A DNA stretch of 53,875 bases from Bdellovibrionia bacterium. Its GTDB lineage: Bacteria; Bdellovibrionota; Bdellovibrionia; Bdellovibrionales; UBA1609. This document shows, one piece after another, positions 41,048 through 50,808 of the stretch. The position numbers and the translations under genes were made by a program. The stretch covers positions 1 through 53,875 of the forward strand of contig JAUILT010000007.1 of NCBI GenBank assembly GCA_030432925.1, in the 5' to 3' direction. How positions within the stretch are numbered: position 1 is the first letter of the stretch; every line of letters starts with the position of its first letter. The notes beneath the pieces are model-generated. The model searched no databases. It was not told the DNA's origin and saw only the letters and a program-made list of their open reading frames with translations.

Positions 41048-41791
41048 TTAACAAATGGCGGTTTGGCTACTGGTAGGGCTGTAATATTTTGTGGTTCGAT
41101 GGCTTGCTCCTTGGTAAAAAATAAAATCTAGATTTTGTGTTTTTATGGAATCAAGAATACACTCAGGGCTTTTTCTTGAGTGGGCAATTGTCTTCCAAGC
41201 CTTCATCTGGGAAATACTGTGCAAGTCACTATTGGCTAACAGTGGCAGACCACTGACAGCCACTTCTTCAAACCAGTGAGGGCCACTGGCGACCTCCCAG
41301 GCATCAAAACTGTCCATGAAGAGGTCTTTTCTGTCCCAAAGGTAGTAGGTTTGAGACTCCATTTTTCGGGTAGAAACGGGGTGTGCTGCCACTGAAATGG
41401 CATTCATATCTTTTATATTTTTAAGAAGAGAAGGAATATTTTGGTCAGGGTCTATGTACTGATCAATACCCAATACCAGTATGTGAGCTGAATCATGATG
41501 ATTGAAGGAATTTTTGGTGATTTCTATACCTGGAATAACCACCATGTCGTAAAGTTTTCGAGCTCTCTTTGCTTCGTATTTGATTGCGTTCATGTAGCTG
41601 TCGAAAGTACTCCGAGTGAGCGTTCTTTCTAAAAGAAAGGCCGCTTTACCTAAAAACGTTTTACTTTCACAAAGGTGGTCTGTGATGGCTATGGCGTCAA
41701 AGCCAGCAGCTCCGTAACAGTCGATCACCTCTCTTAATGAGTGGTGGCCATCGCTGAAGCGGCTGTGAATATGAAAATCACACAGTAACAT
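41048..41791 (-). CDS. PHP-domain phosphoesterase
   Basis: This is a PHP-family metal-dependent phosphoesterase. Metal ligands appear in order: CDFHIHSRFSDGHHSLREVI (HxH, residues 4-23), AIAITDHLCES, IPGIEITKN (Glu), ISVAAHPVSTRK (His) and LLANSDLHSISQM (DxH). The family includes nucleotide and polyP-type phosphatases as well as DNA polymerase-associated domains. This single-domain 247-residue protein is most like the TrpH-type nuclease/phosphatase group, with the substrate unknown. It leads the minus-strand unit with the ornithine-lipid-type genes; the functional link is not clear. Confidence 0.86.
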   Translation of the reverse strand: MLLCDFHIHSRFSDGHHSLREVIDCYGAAGFDAIAITDHLCESKTFLGKAAFLLERTLTRSTFDSYMNAIKYEAKRARKLYDMVVIPGIEITKNSFNHHDSAHILVLGIDQYIDPDQNIPSLLKNIKDMNAISVAAHPVSTRKMESQTYYLWDRKDLFMDSFDAWEVASGPHWFEEVAVSGLPLLANSDLHSISQMKAWKTIAHSRKSPECILDSIKTQNLDFIFYQGASHRTTKYYSPTSSQTAIC

Positions 41792-42025
41792 CTCACCTCT
41801 ATTTCTACCATGACTGTTAAAAAGCCGTGTCAGTGTTCTGTCAGGAGCCCGTCAGGAATGTGAAGGCTAATGGGTTTTTTTGAGACAATTCTGCCCAATT
41901 TTCATACAGAGACAATGAGGTGTCCCGGTCTGGGAAATTATGATTTTTTTTTCACGAACATTCACTGAAGCTCGGCTTTTGTCGATAAGACTTGTGTCCA
42001 ACAAAGTATAAAAGGGGATAAAGCC

Positions 42026-44542
42026 GTGGCACGTTTGATGAGAAGTACAGGCATTTTAATACTGGGTCTTTTAATATCCAGTTGCACCAGGAGTGTGGAA
42101 AAAGCAGAAAGCGTTCGGCTGGATTTGAGTTCCTTTACAAAAAGTGGTCTCAACGCTCAAAGCACTTCCACTTTGGAAATTAATTTTATCGCTGTAAATG
42201 TAACTGTGGATGGTGTCCTTAAGGCATCTTGTAAATTAGATCCAGAAATCAGTAATTTTTGGTCTGGAGGGTGTTTAGCTCATCCAGATTTTCCGGGAGA
42301 CCCTACAGCAGGGGTGGAGTTTCCTGATGTACCTATTGGTTCTGCTTTGATTCAGGTATTGCTTGTTGGCGAAGAGCCAGAGTCTTCTACTGGTGGAGCC
42401 AGCTCGACAAATGAAGAAGGGGGAGGTGAGGTTTTTAAGTATGGAGAAGGCACAGCGGCATTATCTAATGGCAACAATCCCGTAATGATTACTGTCAAGG
42501 CTGCTGAAACTACTGAGGATAGGGAGGGTTTTGTAGCTGGCCGTTATGGCAGTACGTATACAGGCCGAGTGGCTCTTCAATATGTACCTGATAGTGGAAA
42601 CCCCATGACTGTATTTTATTTAGATATGTTTGCCGGGTGGTTTGAGATCTTTCTTTTAGATGGCGTGCCCTTACAGTATAAACTTGTCGATGATCCTGAA
42701 GGGCGAACTTTATTTGGTGGCAAAGTGGCCATTGATTCTCCACAATGGCATGGTGGAGAATCATCGATTTTAAATTTTTCTCATGAAACTGTATATTTCT
42801 CTGATGGTGACTCACAGGGTGGAGAGTTTGGTGCTCTTGGGTATTGGACTGAAGATGGTGTTCCTGACACTTCATCTAGCGTTTGCCGAGATAATACTGC
42901 AGTCTTCTCGGATCATCAGTACACAGATATGTATGGAGTGAACACATTAAGTTGGCCTAATGATTTTGCTGTATCAGGGGGCTCAGGAACTTGTACTTTA
43001 GCATTTCCCTTAGTGGACTCCAGCCTAATGAGAATTGGTGGTGATTTAATTCTGAATAGCGATGGTGGAGATAATCCCTTATTTCGTGGCCCATTTCGTA
43101 CTTTTCTGACTCCTCAAGGGGAGCCTGATTTAATGTACTCTTATGCGTCTGGAACTGAGCTGACAGTTCAGTGGCAGTACCTTCCTGATGTGGGAGCTGC
43201 TTCTGAGTTAAAAGGTGTGAGTGTATTTTACTCAAATACCTATGCTGGGGATATTTCTCGAGAATTTGAAGGAGCCGAGGGACTGAATTGTCACAGGTTA
43301 GAAGTAGACCCTCAATTTGCCGGACATTTTGAGCGCCATGATGTTTTTGGAAGTGTTGAGTCTGTGACTTTTGATGCAGGGATCGAAATGGCAAACAAAG
43401 GAATTGTTCTCGCCTGCCCCCGCCGATCCGACGAGGAGCTGGGACGGGATCGCTACTTTAATACAGCTATTGGTGGGGGCGTTTATCGAGCCCCTGCGAC
43501 TCAATTGAAAATTCAGGGGTTGGCCGGGACTCCTTATCCTCATATCAATCAAAACGTTTGTACGGCTCTTGAGATTGTGGGGTTAGATGACAATGATTTA
43601 AAAGGAGAACTCAATTCGGATGATGGTTATTACACGGTGTCCTTGAGTGCTGCTCAAGGAAATTTTTATGGGAGTGATCCTTCTTGTGTTTCTTTTGACA
43701 ACACTCTGAACTTAGAAAATGGTTATGACTTTATTTATTATAAATCCACGATAACTGGGCCTGCAGGAATTGGTGTGCACACGCATCCCTCTGAGTCCAA
43801 TATTCTATCTTCAGGTTATATGAACGTGAATGTGACAACGATCTCGGCTGCAGATGGAATGCTCCTTTATGGTTTGGATGACATCTGGTCAACTCAGTGT
43901 ATCCCTTATTTGTTTGCTATTGTGGATGCAGATCTTGTTCCTACAACTTATGGCTCTGATTTTGACGTCACCCTGACATCGGATCAAGCCGGAGGAACCT
44001 TTTGGGCGGATTACGACAGTTACTGCCAGTCCTCAAGTTTTAATTCTAGTACGGTTTACTCTGGGGGCTCTTACGGAGTTCTTAATTATAAACCAGGTGG
44101 AGTCGTATCGGGCTCTATAACTGTTGCTATTTCGACTTCACAAGGGGAGTTGAGTAACGAAGATACGTTTGAGGTTGAGGTATCTCGTCCGCCTAATGCC
44201 AGTTATATGAGACTGGAAACCATGGGCCCTTACTATGGGTCATCCACCTGTCATTCTATGCATATTACTACATATATTCCGGGAGATGGGGGTCAGTCGC
44301 CAAAAGTTTATCCGGAAAATACAATGACTTATAACATGAGCGCCTCAGGGCCAGGAACCATGACTTTTTATACTGACTCTGGTTGTACAACAGCAACGTC
44401 AAGTTTTTCACAATCCAGCACTCAGGCAGAGGTTCCTGTGTATTTTAAAGTGGATAGTACAGGGAGTTATAGCGTGAATGCTTTAGAGCCTAATGTGGGG
44501 GGTGAATTTAATTTTAACACGAATATATCTGTCAGCCCATGA
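42026..44542 (+). CDS. Large secreted lipoprotein of unknown function
   Basis: The signal peptide ends in a lipobox, LGLLISSCTRS. The 815-residue mature part is rich in Gly, Ser, Thr, Asp and aromatic residues, beta-rich in appearance, with scattered paired cysteines (SVCRDN, GTCTLAF, LNCHRLE). No catalytic or adhesin motif is recognised. The C-terminal third (GGSYGVLNYKPGGVVSGSIT, STGSYSVNA) looks like repeated Ig- or filamin-like sandwiches. The start is GTG with AGGGG nine bases upstream. The gene stands alone, facing the metallopeptidase gene at its 3' end. A surface role is inferred from the lipobox only. Confidence 0.78.
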   Translation: MARLMRSTGILILGLLISSCTRSVEKAESVRLDLSSFTKSGLNAQSTSTLEINFIAVNVTVDGVLKASCKLDPEISNFWSGGCLAHPDFPGDPTAGVEFPDVPIGSALIQVLLVGEEPESSTGGASSTNEEGGGEVFKYGEGTAALSNGNNPVMITVKAAETTEDREGFVAGRYGSTYTGRVALQYVPDSGNPMTVFYLDMFAGWFEIFLLDGVPLQYKLVDDPEGRTLFGGKVAIDSPQWHGGESSILNFSHETVYFSDGDSQGGEFGALGYWTEDGVPDTSSSVCRDNTAVFSDHQYTDMYGVNTLSWPNDFAVSGGSGTCTLAFPLVDSSLMRIGGDLILNSDGGDNPLFRGPFRTFLTPQGEPDLMYSYASGTELTVQWQYLPDVGAASELKGVSVFYSNTYAGDISREFEGAEGLNCHRLEVDPQFAGHFERHDVFGSVESVTFDAGIEMANKGIVLACPRRSDEELGRDRYFNTAIGGGVYRAPATQLKIQGLAGTPYPHINQNVCTALEIVGLDDNDLKGELNSDDGYYTVSLSAAQGNFYGSDPSCVSFDNTLNLENGYDFIYYKSTITGPAGIGVHTHPSESNILSSGYMNVNVTTISAADGMLLYGLDDIWSTQCIPYLFAIVDADLVPTTYGSDFDVTLTSDQAGGTFWADYDSYCQSSSFNSSTVYSGGSYGVLNYKPGGVVSGSITVAISTSQGELSNEDTFEVEVSRPPNASYMRLETMGPYYGSSTCHSMHITTYIPGDGGQSPKVYPENTMTYNMSASGPGTMTFYTDSGCTTATSSFSQSSTQAEVPVYFKVDSTGSYSVNALEPNVGGEFNFNTNISVSP

Positions 44543-44550
44543 TAGGATTA

Positions 44551-45279
44551 TCACCCAGCTTTTTTCTTCACCCACTCCTTAAAGGTGGCGTTAAGGTCCT
44601 TGATCTCACAGTATGTGACAATGTAGTTTTGCATTTTTCGTTCTACACTTAGGCGTAACAAGTTGGTGAGATCACATTTTTTGGAGAGCATTTCAGCCAG
44701 AGCCTGTGAGGCTTTGTATTTAAAAACAGCATCATTATAACTGTTTGTATTCAGCGGATGGACAAGAGCTGTGGTGACGTCGTCAGGTAGCTTCTGTTGA
44801 GCTAACCACTTGTAATCCACCTTTTTCTTTTTGGCTAGGTGGTTGGCTAGGCCCTCCTCCAGCCACTTAGGAATGGCGCCCTTATATTTTTGATAGACAA
44901 TGACGTGCACGAGTTCGTGGGAGAAGACTTGATCAAAGTTGTCATTGGTGACTTTGGGTCCTAAGTGAATGGTGGAACCCTTAGAGTTACTGACGGTGAC
45001 AGCTGTGACAAATGGCCCCAGAGAGTGAGCTTTTGTAAAGGCATCGACGTCTTTATAAAAATACACAGGGACTCTGCGAATGGACCACTCCAGATCTCTT
45101 TGAATGCGGCGGATGGATTTTTCCGCTCGATTGCGCTTTAACCAGTTAGGGGCGTTGTAAATATAAGCAGCATTGGTCTCAAGACGCTCAGGAGTGGCGG
45201 CGGCCTTCAGAGGGGGGAGCAAAAACATCAGGGCGAGGCTCAGAGCGCAGTAAATAGGTGCTAGAGGTTGATGACCCAT
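44551..45279 (-). CDS. Secreted gluzincin-type metallopeptidase (peptidase MA-like)
   Basis: A signal peptide (ALSLALMFLLPPLKAAA) is followed by a mature part with the zinc signature FSHELVHVIVYQ (HExxH, near residue 135). About 20 residues on comes WLEEGLANHLAKK, whose Glu would be the third ligand of a gluzincin. This is the pattern of peptidase MA-like proteins. The N-terminal stretch before it has the expected beta-rich region (VPVYFYKDVDAFTKA). Two later cysteines (KKCDLTN and VTYCEIKD) may pair. AGGAG precedes the ATG. The substrate is unknown. Confidence 0.85.
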   Translation of the reverse strand: MGHQPLAPIYCALSLALMFLLPPLKAAATPERLETNAAYIYNAPNWLKRNRAEKSIRRIQRDLEWSIRRVPVYFYKDVDAFTKAHSLGPFVTAVTVSNSKGSTIHLGPKVTNDNFDQVFSHELVHVIVYQKYKGAIPKWLEEGLANHLAKKKKVDYKWLAQQKLPDDVTTALVHPLNTNSYNDAVFKYKASQALAEMLSKKCDLTNLLRLSVERKMQNYIVTYCEIKDLNATFKEWVKKKAG

Positions 45280-45396
45280 GGGAATCTCCTTTTTATCTTT
45301 CTGCGTCAGTAGGAAACGTCGGTTCAGCTTGCTTTTCTATTCTGATTCGATATCTTTTCATGGATTTCATCATCTTTCAAAGGGGGAGAGAGCAAA

Positions 45397-45840
45397 ATGT
45401 TTTTAATTATTGTATCTTTATTGGTTTCTTATTCGGCGAACGCTTTTGAGGGGCAACCTAAAGAAATCATGATTATGCCTCATTTCGCGTCAAAAATAGC
45501 AATGACTTTTGCGGACTTAAAAGTCTCTGATCTTAAGCAAGATAAGTTCACTTGCCGTCAAAGTCACTGTGATGTTCTGGCCACGGTGGAGGCCGATGTG
45601 ATGGCTGAAGTGGGTGATGTTCAGTGGCGCGCCAAATATGCTCGAGTGACAGTAGGGCGTGATGGACAATTTCAAACCCCCATTCAGTCCAGTGCTATCA
45701 TCTTTGAGGAAGTAGAAACCGGTAATCGTTTGACGATGGCCATTCGCGAAAATGATGCTGAGAATCGATCATTGTGTTTTGGCAAAGTGGGCAACAACGG
45801 CCGTAATTGCACAAGTTATAAAGTAATGAGCAATTACTGA
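45397..45840 (+). CDS. Small secreted protein
   Basis: I do not recognise this family. The N-terminus MFLIIVSLLVSYSANA is a signal peptide cut before FEGQPKE. The mature part of 131 residues looks beta-rich, with four cysteines (TCRQSHCD, SLCFGK, RNCTSY) that could form two disulfides. GGGGGAG lies about ten bases before the ATG. It is followed after 53 bases by the large glycosyltransferase gene on the same strand; no functional link is evident. Confidence 0.7.
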   Translation: MFLIIVSLLVSYSANAFEGQPKEIMIMPHFASKIAMTFADLKVSDLKQDKFTCRQSHCDVLATVEADVMAEVGDVQWRAKYARVTVGRDGQFQTPIQSSAIIFEEVETGNRLTMAIRENDAENRSLCFGKVGNNGRNCTSYKVMSNY

Positions 45841-45893
45841 TTGAGATACCAGAATATTCAAAGAGGGGGCGGAGACCCGCAAACGCTGAGCTC

Positions 45894-48800
45894 ATGAGCC
45901 TGGACATTATCTTTTTATCCTATAACGAAACCAATGCTGATGAAAATTGGCAAGCTCTTAAGGCTCGGTTCCCCTTTGCCAAACGAGTTCATGGCATTAA
46001 GGGTTTAGCTTGTGCCCATAAAGCCGCTGCAGAGGCCAGTGACACAGAGTTTTTCTTTGTGGTGGATGGAGATAATCGTATTTTACCGGAGTTTGAGTTT
46101 TCCACGCAGAATTTAATCCTGAAACCTGACACAATTTATGTCTGGCGTTGTCAAAACCCTGTCAATGGTCTTACCTATGGTTATGGAGCTGTAAAGCTTT
46201 ACAATAAACGACTTTTACAAAAGCGTTATGAAGGTCGGTTTGTGGATCTCGCCTCTTCGGTGACCGAAAAGTACTGTATTGTGGATAAGGTCGCTTCTGA
46301 AACACATTTTTATTGTACACCTGAAGAGGCCTGGAGAGGTGGATTTAGAGAGTGTGCGAAGCTGGCATCGCAAAAAATTCATCGGCAAAAAAATGATGAG
46401 ACATTGGAGCGTTTGAACATTTGGTGTGAAAGGGCCCCTCGCTATGTGCCTAATAGCCAATGGGCTCTTTTAGGAGCTCGTCAGGGGCGGGACTTTGGTA
46501 AGACGGTATTGATTGGCAAGGGTGATTTGAAGAGTATCAATGATTTTCATTGGCTTCATACAAGATTTATCGAGGTATTTCGTGAGAATCATAGATTTAT
46601 TTCTGTAGTGATCCCCACCCATAATAGGCATAAGGACCTATTGAGATTGTTAAAAAGTCTTAAGGCTCAGTCTCTTGAGACGTCTTTTTTTGAAGTTTTA
46701 GTTATTAGTAATTTTCAAGATTCCGAGTTGGAACATAAAATTTTTGTGCAGCAATATCCTTTTCATGTCCAAATAGAAAGTGTGGGAAAGCTGGGTGTGA
46801 ATAGTGCTCGGAACTTGGGACTTGAAAGGGCTCGTGGTGAGATCGTATTTTTTTTAGACGATGACTGTGAGTTGATTGACAATGATCATTTAAAAAAGCT
46901 GAGAAGTCAGCATTTATATTATGAGAATGCTCTTGCTATTGGTGGTGGATATGAAGTTCCTGAAGGTACAAATTATATTTCTAGGGTTTATCATTATCTG
47001 GCCAGTTTTTGGTTTGATGCCCAATCTCGGCAAAGCTCCCAGGCCCTCAACCTATTGGGTGGCAATGTTTCTTATAAACTCTCCAAACTGAAACAGTATC
47101 ATCTTAAGTTTGATGATAGTATTGTGTTTGGGGGGGCTGAGAGTGAGTTTCACACCCGACTCATTGCAAAGGGGTTTGAATTAAGAAACACCAGCCCCAG
47201 TGTTCGACATCATTTAAAAATGGGGTTAAAGAGTTTTTACCGTAAAGCCTTTATGCAGGGAATGGGGGCCGAGAAGATCGCCGGTGATCGAGGTAAAAAA
47301 AAGGCTGATCATGGGAGCCCTCGGGGAACTTTGAAATATATTTTTATGCGCTATCATTATGACCGAGTTTTTAACAAAGGTCGAATATTTGCTCGTAAAA
47401 ATCCTGCACCCTTTGAAAACCTACCCTATCAAAATGAGGGTTGGCGACTGTTTTTTCAAAATTCGGTATTGGCCGCCTTCTTTTTGCCCTACGGGCTGGT
47501 GATGAAGGGGTTTTGGTTTTTATATCAAATGATTTATGTGAATGTGGTGGTGCAAACATTTTGGCTGGGTTACAAGAGCTGTTTGATCTCCTGGGGATTT
47601 TTAAAGCGCATGGGTATTTTCACGTATTGGCGGGGAGTCAAACTGCGGGAGCTTGTGAAAAGTCATATGAGCAAAATATATTGGAGGGGTTATCATCACT
47701 CCTTAAAGGTTCGTGGACATATAAAACGTCAATGTATCTTTATTTACTGGAAAATTTATCCAGTCAGTAGCTATTTAAAAGGGCAGTGGAAAAAATACTC
47801 TATAAAAACCTATTGGTTTTTGTATTATATGAAAAAGCAGTTTTATAAAGATATGCAAAAGAAATTGCAGCTTTGGTATTTTGGAGTTGATACCAACAAC
47901 TTGCCAAGAAGTTTCAAGTTAGCTGACAGTCCCAGCATGTATCTTCCTGTGAGTGGGCAGTGCACGTCTTCTTGTAGTTACTGCCCTCAACTAAAAGCGC
48001 GCTGGAACCTTAAGGGGTCCATTCCTAAGCCTGAGATCTCGCAGCTGAGCGCTATGGGTTATAATAGTGTCACATACCCATGTAATTTCTTATCACTGGA
48101 GCTGTCAGAACAAGAAGAGTGGAGCCGTCAATATCAATCTCTTGGTCAGGAAATTGTCATTAACCCAGATTTCGTGGATCCTGGAAAAAAGGCCTCTGTT
48201 CAGAAAATTATGAACTCCCTTGAGAATCTGGGTGACATTAAAGTGTTACTATTATTTCGTCATGGACGAGTGTTTCATTTATTGAGACAAGCTTTGAAGT
48301 CTTCAAGAATATCCTATCGCATATTATTTGTATTTGATGTCAGTGGAGATCCCAAAAAACTGTATCAGTCTCTTCCCATAGATGATTGGGGACGGATTCA
48401 GTTTCTTAATTCTTCGTCTCAGTCTCCTGAGGTGACAGATGATCGCAATCGAAAATTAGCACCTAAAGTAGGGCGAGCCATTAAGCAGTTTCAATGGAAA
48501 GATCAGAGTTTTTGGCCACAGACGAGTCATGTGCATTACCCGTTTTTGGTCAGCGAAGACTCTAAGGCGGCTGTTTGGGTTTATGGAACTATCAGTTGGC
48601 AATCTTCTGCTGTAGAAACGATGTTTGAAATCCCCAAGTATTCGATAGTGGTGCCTGTGCGTTATCAGATTGATCACGCTTGTAAGGTTCTGACTAACTT
48701 AGCTCATCAGCAGTATGACAGTCATGACTTTGAAATTCTATTTGTGGATGATGGTAATGACGAGGAATTAGCAGTATCCATTGAGCAGGCCTGGAAGGAC

Positions 48801-49556
48801 ATTGGAGAGCCTCCTTTGAACATACGGGTTGTTCGTTATCCAAGAGATACAGAAATGGGGTATGATACTAATTATCGGGCTGGACAGGCTCGAAATATGG
48901 GTCTGCGTTTTGCCAAAGGAGAGCGGTTGTTGTTTGTGGATTCTGATATTTTGATTGCGCCAGATCTTTTTCAAAGACTCGATAAGAGCCTCACTGATAA
49001 TATGATTATTCAGTTTCCGAGATACATGTTAACAGAAGATGCAACCAGAAGTTTTTCAAATTATGAATCCATAAAAATGAATCAGCACACGTACCCTCAA
49101 AGTGAGTACTGGGAGGAGTTCAAAAAAACTGATAGATGGATGAATTTAAAGAATTATTGGAAATACACTTGCACCTACGGATTGTGTTTGACCCGGAAAA
49201 CTCTTTCAACGACGGGCCCTTTTCGCGCCGATTTTATATTCTACGGATTTGAGGATGTGGACTTAGGGTATAGGTTATTTCAACGAGGAGGGGAGTTCTT
49301 ACTTCTGAAGTCACCAGTATATCATTTATACCCCGATCAGAATCACTCATTTCATTTTGATAAAGAGAAACGCTATCAGGCCCTGTCGCGATCGGCGTCT
49401 ATTTTTTTTCAGAGAAATATGGATTTAAATTTTTATTTTGATCTCAAAGGTTTTCTCAACCGCCCTTGGCATATTCGTCTGAGAAAACCCTATTATACAT
49501 TTAGGTATCATGCCCGAAAAAAGTTGCCCATGATTTTTGGCTCCCCTGAGGCATGA
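45894..49556 (+). CDS. Multidomain glycosyltransferase: GT-like N-term, GT2, radical-SAM-like centre, GT2
   Basis: This is a 1220-residue fusion. Residues 1-230 have a GT-A-like look (IFLSYNETNADENW, FFFVVDGDNRILP with a DGD). Residues about 235-500 are a family 2 glycosyltransferase: FISVVIPTHNRHKDLLRLLK, NSARNLGLERARGEIVFFLD with DDD, and GGAESEFHTRL. Residues about 575-660 hold four to five degenerate repeats of about 22 residues around (I/F)xxYW. Residues 660-900 contain SGQCTSSCSYCPQ (C690, C694, C697), the CxxxCxxC of radical SAM enzymes. Residues about 910-1190 are a second GT2 (YSIVVPVRYQIDHACKVL, GERLLFVDSDILI, GFEDVDLGYRLFQRGG). No membrane export helix is clear. It probably builds a surface glycan. 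Confidence 0.85.
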   Translation: MSLDIIFLSYNETNADENWQALKARFPFAKRVHGIKGLACAHKAAAEASDTEFFFVVDGDNRILPEFEFSTQNLILKPDTIYVWRCQNPVNGLTYGYGAVKLYNKRLLQKRYEGRFVDLASSVTEKYCIVDKVASETHFYCTPEEAWRGGFRECAKLASQKIHRQKNDETLERLNIWCERAPRYVPNSQWALLGARQGRDFGKTVLIGKGDLKSINDFHWLHTRFIEVFRENHRFISVVIPTHNRHKDLLRLLKSLKAQSLETSFFEVLVISNFQDSELEHKIFVQQYPFHVQIESVGKLGVNSARNLGLERARGEIVFFLDDDCELIDNDHLKKLRSQHLYYENALAIGGGYEVPEGTNYISRVYHYLASFWFDAQSRQSSQALNLLGGNVSYKLSKLKQYHLKFDDSIVFGGAESEFHTRLIAKGFELRNTSPSVRHHLKMGLKSFYRKAFMQGMGAEKIAGDRGKKKADHGSPRGTLKYIFMRYHYDRVFNKGRIFARKNPAPFENLPYQNEGWRLFFQNSVLAAFFLPYGLVMKGFWFLYQMIYVNVVVQTFWLGYKSCLISWGFLKRMGIFTYWRGVKLRELVKSHMSKIYWRGYHHSLKVRGHIKRQCIFIYWKIYPVSSYLKGQWKKYSIKTYWFLYYMKKQFYKDMQKKLQLWYFGVDTNNLPRSFKLADSPSMYLPVSGQCTSSCSYCPQLKARWNLKGSIPKPEISQLSAMGYNSVTYPCNFLSLELSEQEEWSRQYQSLGQEIVINPDFVDPGKKASVQKIMNSLENLGDIKVLLLFRHGRVFHLLRQALKSSRISYRILFVFDVSGDPKKLYQSLPIDDWGRIQFLNSSSQSPEVTDDRNRKLAPKVGRAIKQFQWKDQSFWPQTSHVHYPFLVSEDSKAAVWVYGTISWQSSAVETMFEIPKYSIVVPVRYQIDHACKVLTNLAHQQYDSHDFEILFVDDGNDEELAVSIEQAWKDIGEPPLNIRVVRYPRDTEMGYDTNYRAGQARNMGLRFAKGERLLFVDSDILIAPDLFQRLDKSLTDNMIIQFPRYMLTEDATRSFSNYESIKMNQHTYPQSEYWEEFKKTDRWMNLKNYWKYTCTYGLCLTRKTLSTTGPFRADFIFYGFEDVDLGYRLFQRGGEFLLLKSPVYHLYPDQNHSFHFDKEKRYQALSRSASIFFQRNMDLNFYFDLKGFLNRPWHIRLRKPYYTFRYHARKKLPMIFGSPEA

Positions 49557-49639
49557 ACCTTAGACCTTTGTCGCAATTCCACTGTCAAATATTCAGTCAA
49601 CCCCATATTTGTCCGAGAAAACAAAAAAAGGGGTATGCT

Positions 49640-50182
49640 ATGATTAAAAAAATCGTATTCACTTTGATGGCTGTGACATTTGTGGCTTCTTGTGCAACTC
49701 ATCCAGAAGTGGGAGAGGACAACAAGCAGAACCGGCCGGAAAACATAGATTCAGAGATCACATTTGAGGGTGCCAGTAGTGCGGATGAGGATCCGTTCTT
49801 TAGTGAACCCATTGAAAGTGTGTCACCTCAGACAGCAGAAGAGGTCAACTTGCCAGAACCAACTCCAGAGCCTGCGGACTCTATGGAGCCTACTTTTGCT
49901 GATCAGTCAGCTCCTGAAGAGGAGTATGAAGAGCCGGAGTCAGAACCCGTGGATGCATCTTCTCAGCCTGTGACTTATAAAAAACCGGCATCTGTTCATG
50001 TCTCTGATGCTATGAGAACTCCTGGATCTGACTGTTCTTTGAGATCTTCACCGGGAACTGATGGTAAGCGTTTAGGTGTTGCTAAAAAAGGTCGAAAGAT
50101 TTGGACAGAAAATCATGATACTGGATGGTTTAAAGTTTATCGTAAAAAAGGGCATGCGTTTGTCAGTAAAAGCTGCTTTTGA
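49640..50182 (+). CDS. Lipoprotein with C-terminal SH3-like domain
   Basis: A short signal peptide ends in a lipobox, VTFVASCATHP. A Glu/Pro-rich, disordered linker of about 95 residues follows (for example EPADSMEPTFADQSAPEEEY). The last 60 residues form a bacterial SH3 domain: CSLRSSPGTDGKRLGVAKKG, then GWFKVYRKKGHAFVSKSCF. Such domains usually bind cell-wall or peptide ligands. The linker length would let the domain reach the peptidoglycan from the outer membrane; this is an inference. ATG 49640 has AAAAGGGG upstream. The ORF-track start overlaps the glycosyltransferase end. Confidence 0.82.
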   Translation: MIKKIVFTLMAVTFVASCATHPEVGEDNKQNRPENIDSEITFEGASSADEDPFFSEPIESVSPQTAEEVNLPEPTPEPADSMEPTFADQSAPEEEYEEPESEPVDASSQPVTYKKPASVHVSDAMRTPGSDCSLRSSPGTDGKRLGVAKKGRKIWTENHDTGWFKVYRKKGHAFVSKSCF

Positions 50183-50223
50183 AAAATTTTATGTTTGGTT
50201 TAAATACTGACCTGGAATGGTGA

Positions 50224-50808
50224 TTAAATCTGTTGGTGAGTCCAGGTCTTTGCTTGATCGAGTGTCCATTGGTCCTCAACATCTGTGCCGTCTGTTTGCC
50301 GGGCGTTGCCACATCCACAGATGGTGAAAGTATCAGGATTGCCATTGGCCCAGGTGCAAAGGGCAGCACTCCACAGGTCACAGGGAGAGCCAGTCATTTC
50401 TCGACAGGGAAAGCCGGTGCTTGAGGCAACTCCACAATATCCCGCACCAGGGCTAGAGTTAACCTGAACTCCCTGGTTTCCAGCACTGACTCCGGCCCCA
50501 ATATAATTGTTGGGGGAGGTGGGAGCCGTGGAGCCAACGTTGATTCCAAATCCCAATCGGTAGTAAAGATCTCCATTAACCGCAACACCTAAGTTTCTCC
50601 AATCGCCAAAATACTGGTTCCACTCTGAGTGAAAATTCCTCATTCCCGTGTAAAGAACATTCATGTGGGATTTGGCTTGATTTTGACGGGCCTTGAATAT
50701 CATATTGCGAAAACTCGTCACTCCAATAGAGGCGAGAATCCCAACAATGGTGACAACCACCATTAATTCAATAAGAGTAAAGCCCATATGGTCCCATCGT
50801 GATTTCAC
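50224..50808 (-). CDS. Type IV pilin-like protein
   Basis: This is a prepilin with the class III signal GFTLIELMVVVTIVGILASIG. The cleavage would fall between Gly and Phe, and Phe would be N-methylated; the Glu5 of mature pilins is present. After the long helix (FRNMIFKARQNQAKSHMNVL) comes a beta-rich head with cysteines (GYCGVASSTGFPC, SPCDLWSAALCTW, TICGCGN). Whether it is the major pilin or a pseudopilin cannot be decided. The start is GTG 50808, giving a nine-residue leader; ATG 50787 would give a two-residue leader. A PilT gene lies at 15.4 kb. Confidence 0.87.
   Translation of the reverse strand: MKSRWDHMGFTLIELMVVVTIVGILASIGVTSFRNMIFKARQNQAKSHMNVLYTGMRNFHSEWNQYFGDWRNLGVAVNGDLYYRLGFGINVGSTAPTSPNNYIGAGVSAGNQGVQVNSSPGAGYCGVASSTGFPCREMTGSPCDLWSAALCTWANGNPDTFTICGCGNARQTDGTDVEDQWTLDQAKTWTHQQI

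Noticed and set aside
41962-41990. FliA-type promoter (GTCGATAA) before the large lipoprotein
   Set aside because: The -10-like GTCGATAA is close to consensus, but no TAAA-type -35 element stands at the right distance.
42510-43394. Minus-strand ORFs (121 and 145 aa) inside the large lipoprotein
   Set aside because: His/Gln-rich shadow frames of a low-complexity coding sequence; no start signal or family match.
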